This document shows, in pieces, positions 8,298 to 17,545 of a stretch of DNA of 64,000 bases; the stretch's first letter is position 1, and every line of letters starts with the position of its first letter. Origin of the DNA: Wocania ichthyoenteri Th78 (GTDB taxonomy: Bacteria > Bacteroidota > Bacteroidia > Flavobacteriales > Flavobacteriaceae). Location of the stretch: the NCBI RefSeq assembly GCF_000789235.1, contig NZ_KN525716.1, positions 2,710,100 through 2,774,099 on the forward strand, given 5' to 3'. The notes beneath the pieces are model-generated. The model saw nothing but the letters and a program-made list of their open reading frames with translations, did no database searches and was not told the DNA's origin. The translations under genes were made by a program, and so were the position numbers.

Positions 8298-9575
8298 CTA
8301 CCACTCATTAATTTTGTTAGAATCTAGTTTGATGAAAATAAACAGCAAAATAGTAAATGCCCAAAGTCCAGAACCTCCATAGCTAAACATAGGTAACGGA
8401 ATACCAATAGTTGGAATTAAACCCATAACCATTCCTATATTAATAAGAAAATGCACAAAAATAATTGATGCCACACCATAGCCATACACTCTGCTAAATT
8501 GTGTTTTTTGACGCTCTGCTAAAAGCAAAATACGTATTATAAGTAGTACAAAAAGAATAACAACAAAGGCGCTTCCTAAAAACCCCCATTCTTCTCCAAC
8601 AGTGCTAAAAATATAATCAGTATGTTGTTCTGGCACAAATTTACCTGTGGTTCTAGTGCCTTCCATAAACCCTTTTCCTGTAACATCACCAGAGCTTATT
8701 GCTTTCTCTGATTCGTTTAAATTATAAGCAAACGTTTTTTTCATTTGCTCTAATTTAGCGGGATCTTTTTCCAATCGAAGCCAAAGACTAATACGATCTT
8801 GTTGGTGTGATTTTAATATGTTTTGATAAAATAATTTTATTCCAAAAGATACTGCAATTGTTACTATTAAAATAAATAAGGATTCAAATAAGCGTAATTT
8901 CTTTTTACTTAAAAAATGAAAACCAATAACCAATATTATTGCTATTATTGATGTAATCATTGCTCCAAATTTTAAAGATAAAATGGAGACTATAATTATA
9001 GATACACCTATGGTTAAATAATATTTAGGCAATCCTTCACGATACAGCACAAAAAAGAATGCGCCATACACTATGGTACTACCTGTGTCGTTTTGTAATA
9101 GGACCAAAATTGCTGGAATTGCAATAATTATAAAGGTTTTTATTTGATCTTTAAGTGAATTAATATTAGTATTTAAATCGCTTACGTATTTTGCTACTGC
9201 TAATGCTGTTGCCATTTTAGCAAACTCACTGGGTTGAATGGTCATGCCTCCAATAGCATACCATGATGTAGCGCCATTTACGTTTTTTCCGAAAAGGAAA
9301 AGTCCGACTAAAGATAACATGGAAACAATGTAAATAATACTCGAAAAACGTTCGTAAAATTTAGCATCAACTGCCAGTAAAAGGATAATTAAACCAAATG
9401 TTAGGAAAATAAAAATAAGTTGTTTGCCATAAGGCTGCGAGAAATCAAAATAATCTATGGTGCTTCCTGTGTGTGATGCCGATAAAATATTCAAATACCC
9501 AAAACCAACTAATAGCAAGAAAAGAATAATGGTAATCCAATCGAATTTAAAATGTCTATTCGTTTCTCTAACCAT
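8298..9575 (-). CDS. rodA: rod shape-determining SEDS glycosyltransferase RodA
   Basis: 425 residues with about ten membrane segments. SEDS hallmarks are visible: GMTIQPSEFAK near residue 115, LQNDTGSTIVYG near 165, and the C-terminal GIPLPMFSYGGSG near 395. RodA polymerises lipid II into glycan strands and works with PBP2 during cell elongation. Its start codon overlaps the mrdA stop by one base, and it is the last gene of the mre-mrd block, giving a coupled pair of polymerase and transpeptidase. Confidence 0.95.
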   Translation of the reverse strand: MVRETNRHFKFDWITIILFLLLVGFGYLNILSASHTGSTIDYFDFSQPYGKQLIFIFLTFGLIILLLAVDAKFYERFSSIIYIVSMLSLVGLFLFGKNVNGATSWYAIGGMTIQPSEFAKMATALAVAKYVSDLNTNINSLKDQIKTFIIIAIPAILVLLQNDTGSTIVYGAFFFVLYREGLPKYYLTIGVSIIIVSILSLKFGAMITSIIAIILVIGFHFLSKKKLRLFESLFILIVTIAVSFGIKLFYQNILKSHQQDRISLWLRLEKDPAKLEQMKKTFAYNLNESEKAISSGDVTGKGFMEGTRTTGKFVPEQHTDYIFSTVGEEWGFLGSAFVVILFVLLIIRILLLAERQKTQFSRVYGYGVASIIFVHFLINIGMVMGLIPTIGIPLPMFSYGGSGLWAFTILLFIFIKLDSNKINEW

Positions 9576-11512
9576 TAATTTGTTGCTTTGCTAATTTTGA
9601 TTAAATGCTTTTTTAAACGACGATATTCTTTATCATCCACAAGTTGTAATATTGTTTTTCCATTTATTTGAAAAGGTTCTCCTGAGTATGGTTTTGCATA
9701 TTCGTCTTCTAAACTGTGTTTTAAAAGCCAATCTTCTAAATCTGTTCTGGTAATTTCTCCTTTTACATGTTTTTCTATCATTAAGCTAGCAATTTTCCCT
9801 GCAAAACGACTTCCCCAATAACCATTTTCAACAAAAACAGCGATAGCTATTTTTGGATTTTCTTTAGGTGCAAAAGCCACAAAAATAGAGTGGTCAGTTA
9901 ATTGAGTTCTTACACTATCAATTATTGCAAAATTCTCAACGGTTCCTGTTTTACCGCAAATATCAATGTCTTTTACTTGCACCCATTTTGCTGTTCCTTT
10001 TTTATAAACCTGATGCATGCCTTCTATAACAGGTTCAAAATACTGTTTATCAATTGTTGTGTATTTAGGTGTGGTAAATTTTTCAGGTAGTGTTTCACCT
10101 TTAATGGATTTTATGATATGTGGTGTGTAATAATGCCCTCTATTGGCAATGGCTGCAACCATATTTGCGAGTTGAATAGGTGTTGTTGCTACTTCACCTT
10201 GACCGATGGCATTTGAAATAGTATATGTTGAGTAAAATGTTTTAGGGTATATTTTTTTGTAATAATCTCTATTTGGGATTCTTCCTGGTTGTCCTACTTT
10301 TAAATCGTAGCCTAAAAAGTTGCCTAATCCAAAACTTTTGGCGTGGTTGCTCCAGACATCAATACCTGTAGAGGCATTCCCTGTTTTATCTAAAATTTTT
10401 CTGTATGCCGTAGCAAAATAAGCATTACAGGATTCTTGAATACCACTAATCATATTATTTCGTTTGCCAATATGGCAATGGCATTTCATAAAACGATTCC
10501 CATACTTATATCCAGCGTAACAAGTTACTGTTTCGTTAGGGGTTAACACACCTTCTTGTAAGCCAATTAAGGCATTCATTAATTTAAAAGGTGACCCAGG
10601 TTCGTAAACTCCTTGTAAACTTCTATTAAAAAGAGGTTTAGCTATAGTGTCTCGGATTAGTTTATTAAAGTTTTTAGAACGCTGTCTCCCAACTAAATCG
10701 TTAGGATCATAGGTTGGAGCTGCAACCATAGCTAGTATTTCTCCTGTTGATGGTTCAATTGCAATAACACCACCACGTTTGTTTTGCATCAGCAATTCGC
10801 CATACTCTTGTAATTTGGCATCGATGGTAATGGTAATGTCTTTTCCTTGTTCTGGAATGGTATCAAATTCACCATCTTTATAAGGACCAATATTTCTGTT
10901 AAATCGATCTTTTTGAATAAACTTAATACCTTTTATGCCCCGTAATATTTTTTCATAGGATGCTTCAATACCTTGTTTTCCAATTAAATCACCCATCTTG
11001 TAATAAGCGTCTTTATTGATAATAGTATTGTTAACTTCACCAATATCTCCTAAAACATTGGCGCCAATAGAGGTTTCGTATTTTCTGAGTGATCTTTTTT
11101 GAATATAAAACCCAGTGAATTTTCGCATTTTTTCTTGTAAAACAGCATAATCTTCTTTTGATAAATGCGACACAAAAACCGATGGTAATCTAGGAGAATA
11201 GTGTTTTGCTTTATTATATGTTTTTATAAATTGTGCTTTATCAATTTTTAGTAAATTACAAAAATCAAGTGTATCTAAAGGTTCAACCTCACGAGGAATA
11301 ACCATTACATCGTAAGAGGGTTGATTGGCAACTAAAAGCTGTCCGTTTCTGTCGTAAACAAACCCGCGCTTTGGATAGTCGTAAACTTTTCTAATGGCAT
11401 TATCTTCAAATAAATTATGCGTATTTTGAGTATATACTTGCAGATAAAAAAGTCTAGCAATAAATACAATACCAACAAGAATTACTGATATAAAAAGTAA
11501 AAGCTGTCTCAT
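9575..11512 (-). CDS. mrdA: penicillin-binding protein 2 (elongation transpeptidase)
   Basis: 645 residues: an N-terminal membrane anchor (about 3-24), a PBP dimerisation domain, then the transpeptidase domain. Active-site motifs are SPFK with Ser307 (the SxxK nucleophile), SCN at 361-363 and KTG at 521-523. It cross-links peptidoglycan during lateral wall growth in the periplasm. It overlaps mreD by 4 bases and rodA by 1 base, so it belongs to one transcript with mreBCD. Length is normal for PBP2. Confidence 0.95.
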   Translation of the reverse strand: MRQLLLFISVILVGIVFIARLFYLQVYTQNTHNLFEDNAIRKVYDYPKRGFVYDRNGQLLVANQPSYDVMVIPREVEPLDTLDFCNLLKIDKAQFIKTYNKAKHYSPRLPSVFVSHLSKEDYAVLQEKMRKFTGFYIQKRSLRKYETSIGANVLGDIGEVNNTIINKDAYYKMGDLIGKQGIEASYEKILRGIKGIKFIQKDRFNRNIGPYKDGEFDTIPEQGKDITITIDAKLQEYGELLMQNKRGGVIAIEPSTGEILAMVAAPTYDPNDLVGRQRSKNFNKLIRDTIAKPLFNRSLQGVYEPGSPFKLMNALIGLQEGVLTPNETVTCYAGYKYGNRFMKCHCHIGKRNNMISGIQESCNAYFATAYRKILDKTGNASTGIDVWSNHAKSFGLGNFLGYDLKVGQPGRIPNRDYYKKIYPKTFYSTYTISNAIGQGEVATTPIQLANMVAAIANRGHYYTPHIIKSIKGETLPEKFTTPKYTTIDKQYFEPVIEGMHQVYKKGTAKWVQVKDIDICGKTGTVENFAIIDSVRTQLTDHSIFVAFAPKENPKIAIAVFVENGYWGSRFAGKIASLMIEKHVKGEITRTDLEDWLLKHSLEDEYAKPYSGEPFQINGKTILQLVDDKEYRRLKKHLIKISKATN

Positions 11513-12015
11513 TTAGATTTTCGACTAAAAATAATAGTTATTAAAATACATAGTATAATAGTAAATATACTTGAGAATAACGCTTTTTGAAGGATTAAAA
11601 TTACTTTTGAAATGCTAAAAATTTCTAAATAGAACAAAATGATATGGTGTACAAGAGTCATGATGGTGATATAGGTTAGTTTTGCACCAAAATCGACAGT
11701 GTCGAATTTCATGTTTTGATGCTCGTAAATCATACCAAAAGAAAACTTTAGTATAATTGGTCTTGCATAAGCAATAAACACACAAGCAGCTGCATTAATA
11801 CCACCAGAATCTAAAAATAAATCAACAGTTAGCCCTAATAAAAAGCTTAGAAAAATAAATAAAGAGCGATTATTTTTTACAGGAAATAAAATGATAAAAA
11901 GTATGTAAATGTAAGGATTAATGTATCCTAAAAAATTAATATGACTACATATCAATACCTGAATTAAAATGAGTACTATAAAACGAATGCTATGTATTGA
12001 GATGATACTATTCAT
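11509..12015 (-). CDS. mreD: rod shape-determining protein MreD
   Basis: 168 residues, almost entirely membrane helices (about five), as expected for MreD, an inner-membrane component of the elongation complex. Sequence conservation is weak in this family, so the call rests on size, topology and position between mreC and mrdA, with 8-base and 4-base overlaps. The motif FLGLTVDLFLDSGGINAAA near residue 60 is typical of flavobacterial MreD. Confidence 0.85.
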   Translation of the reverse strand: MNSIISIHSIRFIVLILIQVLICSHINFLGYINPYIYILFIILFPVKNNRSLFIFLSFLLGLTVDLFLDSGGINAAACVFIAYARPIILKFSFGMIYEHQNMKFDTVDFGAKLTYITIMTLVHHIILFYLEIFSISKVILILQKALFSSIFTIILCILITIIFSRKSK

Positions 12016-12829
12016 TCGTTTGGTTTAGTAAATTAGTAATTTCTTCGGCATCCCCATTTTTTATAATATAAACATGCTCAAGGTTGGTCATATCGTTAAA
12101 CAGTTTTACATTAATTTCATAATAATTTTCGGCTACATCTAATTCAAAATTTTGTATAATACCTATTGGAATTCCCTTAGGAAAAATAGAGGAACGCCCA
12201 GAAGTAACAATCGTATCACCTTCAGCAACTGGTGCTATTTTTTCAACATCTATTAACTGCACAATATTTGGCGAACCACCATTCCATGTTAAAGACCCAA
12301 AATGATTTGTTTTTTTTAACTGAGCACTTATTTGACTTGTTGTATTTAAAATAGAAATTACAGTAGAATAATTACCGCTAGTATCATCAATAATACCCAA
12401 AACACCTTTACTAGTAATAACTCCAAAGTCTTCTTTAATACTATCTTTAATGCCTTTGTTTATTAGTAGTACATTGTCTGTGGCAGAATAACTGTTTTTT
12501 ATAATATTGGCATTAGTAAATTTGTAAGTTTTTCTAAAAGAAATACTATCAATAAACACTGAATCTTTTGTGCTTTCAGAATTATATAATATAGATTTTA
12601 AGCAATTGTTTTCTTCTGTTAGAAGCTGATTTTGAGATTTTAAATTGAAATAAGCACTTAAATTATTAAACGAATTATATACACCACCAGTTAAAAAATT
12701 AGCAGAATTTATGAATTTGCTTTTATGGTAAGAATGCGATTGAATAGTAAAAATAATAGATACAGAAAACAAGAATAAGAATAGCAAAAATCTTTTGTTT
12801 CTTATTATAAAATTTATAATCTGTTGCAT
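12008..12829 (-). CDS. mreC: rod shape-determining protein MreC
   Basis: 273 residues: short cytoplasmic N-terminus, one membrane segment (about 13-30), a coiled coil (about 55-80, YFNLKSQNQLLTEENNCL), then the periplasmic beta domain with VITSKGVLGIIDD near 140 and GDTIVTSGRSSIFPKGIPIG near 205. MreC is the periplasmic scaffold linking MreB filaments to PBP2/RodA. It starts 23 bases after mreB on the same strand and overlaps mreD by 8 bases. Confidence 0.93.
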   Translation of the reverse strand: MQQIINFIIRNKRFLLFLFLFSVSIIFTIQSHSYHKSKFINSANFLTGGVYNSFNNLSAYFNLKSQNQLLTEENNCLKSILYNSESTKDSVFIDSISFRKTYKFTNANIIKNSYSATDNVLLINKGIKDSIKEDFGVITSKGVLGIIDDTSGNYSTVISILNTTSQISAQLKKTNHFGSLTWNGGSPNIVQLIDVEKIAPVAEGDTIVTSGRSSIFPKGIPIGIIQNFELDVAENYYEINVKLFNDMTNLEHVYIIKNGDAEEITNLLNQTNE

Positions 12830-12852
12830 GATTTAGGGACTGTTTTATGCTT

Positions 12853-13881
12853 TTATTTAATCAATACACTTTTGTATTTAGGTAAGTTTTTAAGTGTTAT
12901 ACCAGTTCCTCTAACTACAGCACGTAATGGATCTTCGGCAATATAAACAGGAAGATCTGTTTTTTGCGATAAACGTTTATCTAAGCCACGTAACATCGAG
13001 CCTCCACCAGCTAAATAAATACCAGTATTGTAAATATCGGCAGCTAATTCTGGAGGTGTTTGAGATAAGGTTTCCATAACTGCATCTTCAATACGTAAAA
13101 TAGATTTATCTAAAGCTTTGGCAATTTCTCTAAAAGAAATTTGCACTTGCTTAGGTTTACCTGTTAACAAGTCACGCCCTTGAACACTCATGTCTTCTGG
13201 AGGTAATTCCAAGTCTTCAGTAGCAGCACCAATTTGTATTTTTATTTTTTCAGCAGTACGTTCACCAACATATAAATTGTGTTGTGTACGCATATAATAA
13301 ACAATATCGTTTGTAAATACATCACCAGCAATCTTAACCGATTTATCGCAAACAATACCTCCTAAAGCAATCACCGCAATTTCGGTAGTACCACCACCAA
13401 TATCAACAATCATATTTCCTTTAGGTTGCATAATATCTACGCCAATACCAATAGCCGCAGCCATAGGTTCATGTATTAAATATACTTCTTTTCCATTAAC
13501 ACGTTCTGCACTTTCTTTTACTGCACGCATTTCTACTTCGGTAATTCCAGACGGAATACAAATAACCATACGTAATGCTGGTGTAAAAAATTTTTTCTTT
13601 AATGCTGGTATGTTCTTAATAAACATACTTATCATTTGCTCAGAAGCATCAAAATCCGCAATAACACCATCTTTTAGCGGGCGAATAGTTTTTATGTTTT
13701 CATGCGTTTTACCTTGCATTAAACTGGCTTGTTGACCAACTGCAATTATTTTTCCAGTAATTCTATCGCGAGCAACTATCGATGGTGCATCAACAACAAC
13801 TTTGTCGTTATGTATAATAAGTGTATTTGCAGTACCTAAATCTATTGCAATCTCTTCGGTTAGGAAGTCAAAAAAGCCCAT
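12853..13881 (-). CDS. mreB: rod shape-determining actin homologue MreB
   Basis: 342 residues, the usual MreB length. Actin-fold ATPase signatures are present: EIAIDLGTANTLI near residue 10, IHEPMAAAIG near 142, and IVDIGGGTTEIAVIALGG near 163. MreB filaments position the elongation machinery under the membrane and set rod shape. First gene of the mreBCD-mrdA-rodA run on the reverse strand. Upstream, TACATTTA-like sequence (about 13925 on the reverse strand) is a possible -7 box, and a dispersed intergenic element lies between it and purH. Confidence 0.97.
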   Translation of the reverse strand: MGFFDFLTEEIAIDLGTANTLIIHNDKVVVDAPSIVARDRITGKIIAVGQQASLMQGKTHENIKTIRPLKDGVIADFDASEQMISMFIKNIPALKKKFFTPALRMVICIPSGITEVEMRAVKESAERVNGKEVYLIHEPMAAAIGIGVDIMQPKGNMIVDIGGGTTEIAVIALGGIVCDKSVKIAGDVFTNDIVYYMRTQHNLYVGERTAEKIKIQIGAATEDLELPPEDMSVQGRDLLTGKPKQVQISFREIAKALDKSILRIEDAVMETLSQTPPELAADIYNTGIYLAGGGSMLRGLDKRLSQKTDLPVYIAEDPLRAVVRGTGITLKNLPKYKSVLIK

Positions 13882-14025
13882 GTGCTATAAGTCGTTTTTA
13901 AAGGGTTGTTAACTAATCTTGTAAATGTAATAAAAGTAAATAAATATATAAGTTATATGCTGCTCAAAATTCGATTTAACAATACAGATTACTTCTTATA
14001 CGCTTTTCATCGATTTTTAGACTAT

Positions 14026-14136
14026 AATTTTTTGGACGTTACCACAGCCCTTCAGCTGCGCTCAAGGTAAGTGGTCGGGCTTTCCGCTATATTTTTTGCA
14101 AAAAAGCAAAAGGATGCCGCATCAATCCCTAACCGC
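14026..14136 (+). repeat. dispersed intergenic element A, copy 1
   Basis: About 111 bp between mreB and purH. It begins with AATTTTTTGGACGTTACC, contains GGTCGGGCTTTC and ends with CAATCCCTAACCGC. The same start, inner motif and end occur in reverse orientation at 44196-44310, while the remaining interior differs. No open frame. It contains a degraded copy of the TTCGACTGCGCTCA core at 14051-14064. Confidence 0.75.
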
Positions 14137-14168
14137 TTATCTACTAAAATTCAACGGTATTAAAAAGA

Positions 14169-15701
14169 TTAGTGTTTAAAATGGCGTGTACCAGTCATAA
14201 CCATTGCTACATTATTGTCATTGCAATAATCAATACTTAATTGATCTTTTATAGAGCCTCCTGGTTGAATAACTGCACTAATCCCTGCATTTTTAGCAAT
14301 TTCCACACAATCTGGAAACGGAAAAAAAGCATCACTCGCCATGGCTGCGCCATTCAAATCAAAATTAAAAGATTGCGCTTTGTGTATCGCTTGTTGTAAA
14401 GCATCAACACGACTGGTTTGTCCTGTGCCACTAGCACAAAGTTGTTTGTTTTTTGCTAAAACAATCGTATTTGATTTGGTGTGTTTACAAATTTTTGATG
14501 CAAATATTAAGTCATCAATTTCACTTGCGGTAGGTGCGGTGTTTGTAACTTTTTTTAAGTCTTCAGCCTTGTCTGTAATATTGTTCCTGTCTTGTACTAA
14601 AACACCATTTAAGCAACTTCTTACATTTGTTTTAGGCATGTCAACATCATGAATTTCTAGTAAAATTCTATTCTTTTTACCTTTTAAAATATCTAAAGCT
14701 TCAGCAGCAAAAGAAGGCGCAATAACGACTTCACAAAATAATTTATGAATTTCTTCTGCAGTTGCTAAATCAATTTCAGTATTACTAATTAAAACACCAC
14801 CAAAAGCAGAAACAGGATCACCGGCTAGGGCATCAATATAAGCTTGGTGTAAGCTGTTGCGTTGTGCTAAACCACAAGCATTATTATGTTTTAAAATAGC
14901 AAAAGTAGGTGCGTCGTTTTTAAATTCTAACATTAAATTAACTGCAGCATCAACATCTAAAAGATTGTTGTAGCTTAATTCTTTACCATGGAGTTTTGTA
15001 AATAATTCATCAAAATTCCCAAAGAAAAACCCTTTTTGGTGTGGGTTTTCTCCATAACGTAAAACTTTTCCTTTAGTTTCACTAATTTTTAAAGCCGCTT
15101 CATCATGGTTTTTATTAAAGTAATTAAAAATAGCAGTATCATAATGTGATGATACATTAAATGCTTTTCCAGCAAAACGTTTTCTGTTTTCTTCAGAAAT
15201 ACTGCCGTTGTTTTCAGAAATCAACTCTAAAAACTCCGCGTAATCATCAACTGATGATACACAAATAACATCAGCATAATTTTTAGCAGCAGCACGAATT
15301 AATGAAATACCACCAATATCAATTTTTTCAATAATATCTTGTTCGCTTGCACCCGAAGCAACTGTTTTTTCAAACGGATATAAATCCACAATAACCACAT
15401 CTATTTGCGGAATGTTATATTCAGCTAATTCTGCAATATCACCATCATGATTTTGACGATTTAAAATACCACCAAAAACTTTTGGGTGTAACGTTTTTAC
15501 ACGACCACCAAGAATGGAAGGGTAAGATGTAACATCCTCAACCGGAACAACTTTAATGCCTAAATCGTTAATAAATTTTTCTGTGCCACCAGTAGAATAT
15601 ATTGTAACGCCTTGTTCATTTAGTTTTTTAACAATTGGTGCTAATCCATCTTTACTAAATACCGAAATTAGTGCAGATTTAATCGTTTTTTTGTTGCTCA
15701 T
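14169..15701 (-). CDS. purH: bifunctional AICAR formyltransferase / IMP cyclohydrolase
   Basis: 510 residues. The N-terminal MGS-like domain (about 1-150, with YSTGGT and GGRVKTLHPKVFGGIL) is the IMP cyclohydrolase. The C-terminal part carries the transformylase, with the KHNNACG motif (about residue 273) and the final PGGSIKDQ and TGTRHFKH segments. It performs the last two steps of purine synthesis to IMP in the cytoplasm. Length is normal. It precedes mreB on the reverse strand but is separated by 287 bases with repeat element A, so co-transcription is uncertain. Confidence 0.97.
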   Translation of the reverse strand: MSNKKTIKSALISVFSKDGLAPIVKKLNEQGVTIYSTGGTEKFINDLGIKVVPVEDVTSYPSILGGRVKTLHPKVFGGILNRQNHDGDIAELAEYNIPQIDVVIVDLYPFEKTVASGASEQDIIEKIDIGGISLIRAAAKNYADVICVSSVDDYAEFLELISENNGSISEENRKRFAGKAFNVSSHYDTAIFNYFNKNHDEAALKISETKGKVLRYGENPHQKGFFFGNFDELFTKLHGKELSYNNLLDVDAAVNLMLEFKNDAPTFAILKHNNACGLAQRNSLHQAYIDALAGDPVSAFGGVLISNTEIDLATAEEIHKLFCEVVIAPSFAAEALDILKGKKNRILLEIHDVDMPKTNVRSCLNGVLVQDRNNITDKAEDLKKVTNTAPTASEIDDLIFASKICKHTKSNTIVLAKNKQLCASGTGQTSRVDALQQAIHKAQSFNFDLNGAAMASDAFFPFPDCVEIAKNAGISAVIQPGGSIKDQLSIDYCNDNNVAMVMTGTRHFKH

Positions 15702-15720
15702 TTTTGTTGTGTTGTGTTAA

Positions 15721-15740
15721 ATTCTCGTTTTTACGGGAAT
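15721..15740. repeat. REP-like hairpin of the TTCCCG/CGGGAA type
   Basis: ATTCTCG and CGGGAAT flank a 6-base loop and can pair with one G-T pair. Located 20 bases upstream of the purH start. Similar hairpins occur at 17964, 26314, 26361, 30104 and 44772. Confidence 0.55.
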
Positions 15741-15792
15741 GATAGTTTTATGGTTTTTCAACGTAATGTATTGAAAGGTTGTTTTCAAAATG

Positions 15793-15800
15793 CAAAAGTA
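15793..15800 (-). promoter_or_regulatory. promoter -7 box for purH
   Basis: On the reverse strand the sequence is TACTTTTG, a full match to TAnnTTTG, 92 bases upstream of the purH start. The leader would include the REP-like hairpin at 15721-15740. Confidence 0.5.
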
Positions 15801-15960
15801 ATTATTTCAACTAAAAAATAAGGGTGATAAAATTAAAAAAGCGTGGCTTTTTTTAACTAAATAGAGAAGTTGTTAACAGTTGTGTCAAATTCCAAAAAAA
15901 AATAAATTACAAGTTTTAAGCATGAGTATGTTTTGAAACTTATTGTTTGGTTTTTGGGAT

Positions 15961-16419
15961 TCATTTAAGTATCGAAGAAATTTGAGAGCAAACAAACTCC
16001 AAAAACCGTTCGTCTTTTTTAGTAAAAGGGTCTGGTGTATTGGAGTCGATATCAATCTGTCCAATATTTTTTCCATTCACAAAGATGGGCACCACAATTT
16101 CTGCCTTTACGGTAATACTGCAAGCAATGTAATTATCTTGAGCTGCCACATCGGGCACCACAAAATTCTCATTACTAACCGCTACTTGTCCGCAAATGCC
16201 TTTTCCAAATGGGATTATAATATGGTCGGTTGGTTCGCCAACATAAGGCCCTAAATGCAATTCTTTTTTATCGCCATTTACAAAATAAAAACCAACCCAA
16301 TTATAGTAATCAATATGCGATTCTAATAATTGACAAACAGATAATAAACGTTCATCTGTTGTTTTTGTAGTGTCAGAAACAATAGTTTCTACTTGTTGTT
16401 TTAGCAATTCAAAAAGCAT
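15961..16419 (-). CDS. GAF-domain free methionine-(R)-sulfoxide reductase
   Basis: 152 residues forming a single GAF domain, the size of the fRMsr family (E. coli YebR/MsrC). Conserved motifs are NWVGFYFV, LGPYVGEP, GKGICGQVA with the first Cys, and DNYIACSITVKAEIVVPIF with the catalytic-type Cys. Such enzymes reduce free methionine-R-sulfoxide with thioredoxin in the cytoplasm. The two key cysteines are present, so activity is plausible. It is divergent from xrtF; the reverse-strand upstream region carries TACTTTTA, a near match to the -7 box. Confidence 0.85.
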   Translation of the reverse strand: MLFELLKQQVETIVSDTTKTTDERLLSVCQLLESHIDYYNWVGFYFVNGDKKELHLGPYVGEPTDHIIIPFGKGICGQVAVSNENFVVPDVAAQDNYIACSITVKAEIVVPIFVNGKNIGQIDIDSNTPDPFTKKDERFLEFVCSQISSILK

Positions 16420-16515
16420 AAATTCAAAAGTTTTGGTAAAAGTATTTAAAAAGATGTAAATTCGATATTTAGTTTAGAAAATTTTTAAGCTCCAAATTAT
16501 TTAAAAGCGCTTTTT

Positions 16516-17067
16516 TTGAAGGAACTCTTTATTAAATATAAGACAGTTGTAAAATTTATACTTACATTTTTATTAGTGTATGTATTGTTTTCAGGGTTGT
16601 ATCATTTTTATTTAGAGGTTTCTGAAGGCTTAAAATACTATCCAGATTATTTAACCCATTTGGTTGCAAAACAAACCGAGACTTTGCTAAACACTTTTGG
16701 GTATAATACACAAATTTTACCACACCCAGACGAACCTTCTATGAAAGTAATTGTAAACGGCAACTATTTAGCAAGAGTTATTGAAGGATGCAATGCGGTA
16801 AGCGTTATTATACTATTTATGGCGTTTATTATCGCTTTTTCTGGCAAACTAAAAACCACCTTGTTTTTTATACTTTCAGGTAGTGTATTAATTTATGCGG
16901 TAAATTTATTTCGGATTGCTATTTTATGCATGGCGCTTTATAACTATCCAGAATACGAAAGTGTTTTGCATGGTGTTGTTTTTCCAGCTATTATTTATGG
17001 AATGGTTTTTTTGTTATGGTTTTTTTGGGTGAATCGTTTTTCAAGCTTAAAAAAGAAGCATGAGTAA
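16516..17067 (+). CDS. xrtF: exosortase family protein XrtF
   Basis: 183 residues and several membrane segments. The exosortase catalytic triad is visible: Cys92 in VIEGCNAV, Arg133 in VNLFRIAIL and His152 in SVLHGVVFPA. Exosortases are membrane peptidases that process and anchor proteins with short C-terminal sorting tails. The start is the TTG at 16516, since homologous N-termini begin with a similar KELFIKYKTVVKF segment and no ATG is near. It overlaps the next gene by 8 bases. No obvious substrate gene lies beside it. Confidence 0.9.
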   Translation: MKELFIKYKTVVKFILTFLLVYVLFSGLYHFYLEVSEGLKYYPDYLTHLVAKQTETLLNTFGYNTQILPHPDEPSMKVIVNGNYLARVIEGCNAVSVIILFMAFIIAFSGKLKTTLFFILSGSVLIYAVNLFRIAILCMALYNYPEYESVLHGVVFPAIIYGMVFLLWFFWVNRFSSLKKKHE

Positions 17068-17488
17068 ATTAGTTAAATACGGATTGCTTTTTGTAGGTTT
17101 CGGGTTATTAATTTTAATTCGTTGGTTTGAAAATGACTTATTTTATGACCCGTATTTAGTTTTTTTTAAAAACGATTATTTATATGCCGATAGTCCAAAT
17201 GTTGAAGTTTTCAAGGTTACAGCATTCACCATTTTACGATATGCTTTAAATACCGTTATTTCATTAGTTATTCTATTTGTGTTTTTTACGGATAAAAGTA
17301 TTATCAAATTTTCTGTATTAATCTATATGATTGCTTTTGTTTTATTGATACTTGGCTACTTATATTTTGTTTTAAACCCTCAACAAGAAACGTATTATAT
17401 TTTTTTTAATGTGCGTCGATTTTTAATTCAACCTATAATTTTAATTCTACTATTGCCAGCGTTTTATTATCATAGGCTAAAAAATTAA
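17060..17488 (+). CDS. exosortase F system-associated membrane protein
   Basis: 142 residues with about four membrane segments (for example 8-22, 52-76, 80-105, 115-136). Its N-terminus (IRWFENDLFYDPYLVFFKND) and its 8-base overlap with xrtF match the small partner protein that accompanies XrtF in Flavobacteriaceae. Its function is unknown; a role in presenting or processing exosortase substrates is inference from strict association. Confidence 0.85.
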   Translation: MSKLVKYGLLFVGFGLLILIRWFENDLFYDPYLVFFKNDYLYADSPNVEVFKVTAFTILRYALNTVISLVILFVFFTDKSIIKFSVLIYMIAFVLLILGYLYFVLNPQQETYYIFFNVRRFLIQPIILILLLPAFYYHRLKN

Positions 17489-17533
17489 CTGTTAATCATT
17501 TTATAAAATAGGAAGAATGATTTTAAGTTTTTG

Positions 17534-17541
17534 TATTTTTG
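17534..17541 (+). promoter_or_regulatory. promoter -7 box directly before the HYC_CC_PP gene
   Basis: TATTTTTG matches TAnnTTTG and ends 4 bases before the GTG start at 17546. Transcription would begin at or next to the start codon, so the mRNA is probably leaderless or nearly so. The paralogous gene at 52833 has the same arrangement. Confidence 0.5.
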
Positions 17542-17545
17542 CCTT

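Noticed and set aside
13138-13200. Possible regulatory palindromes in mreB
   Set aside because: Only short matches within coding sequence, expected by chance in an A+T-rich genome.
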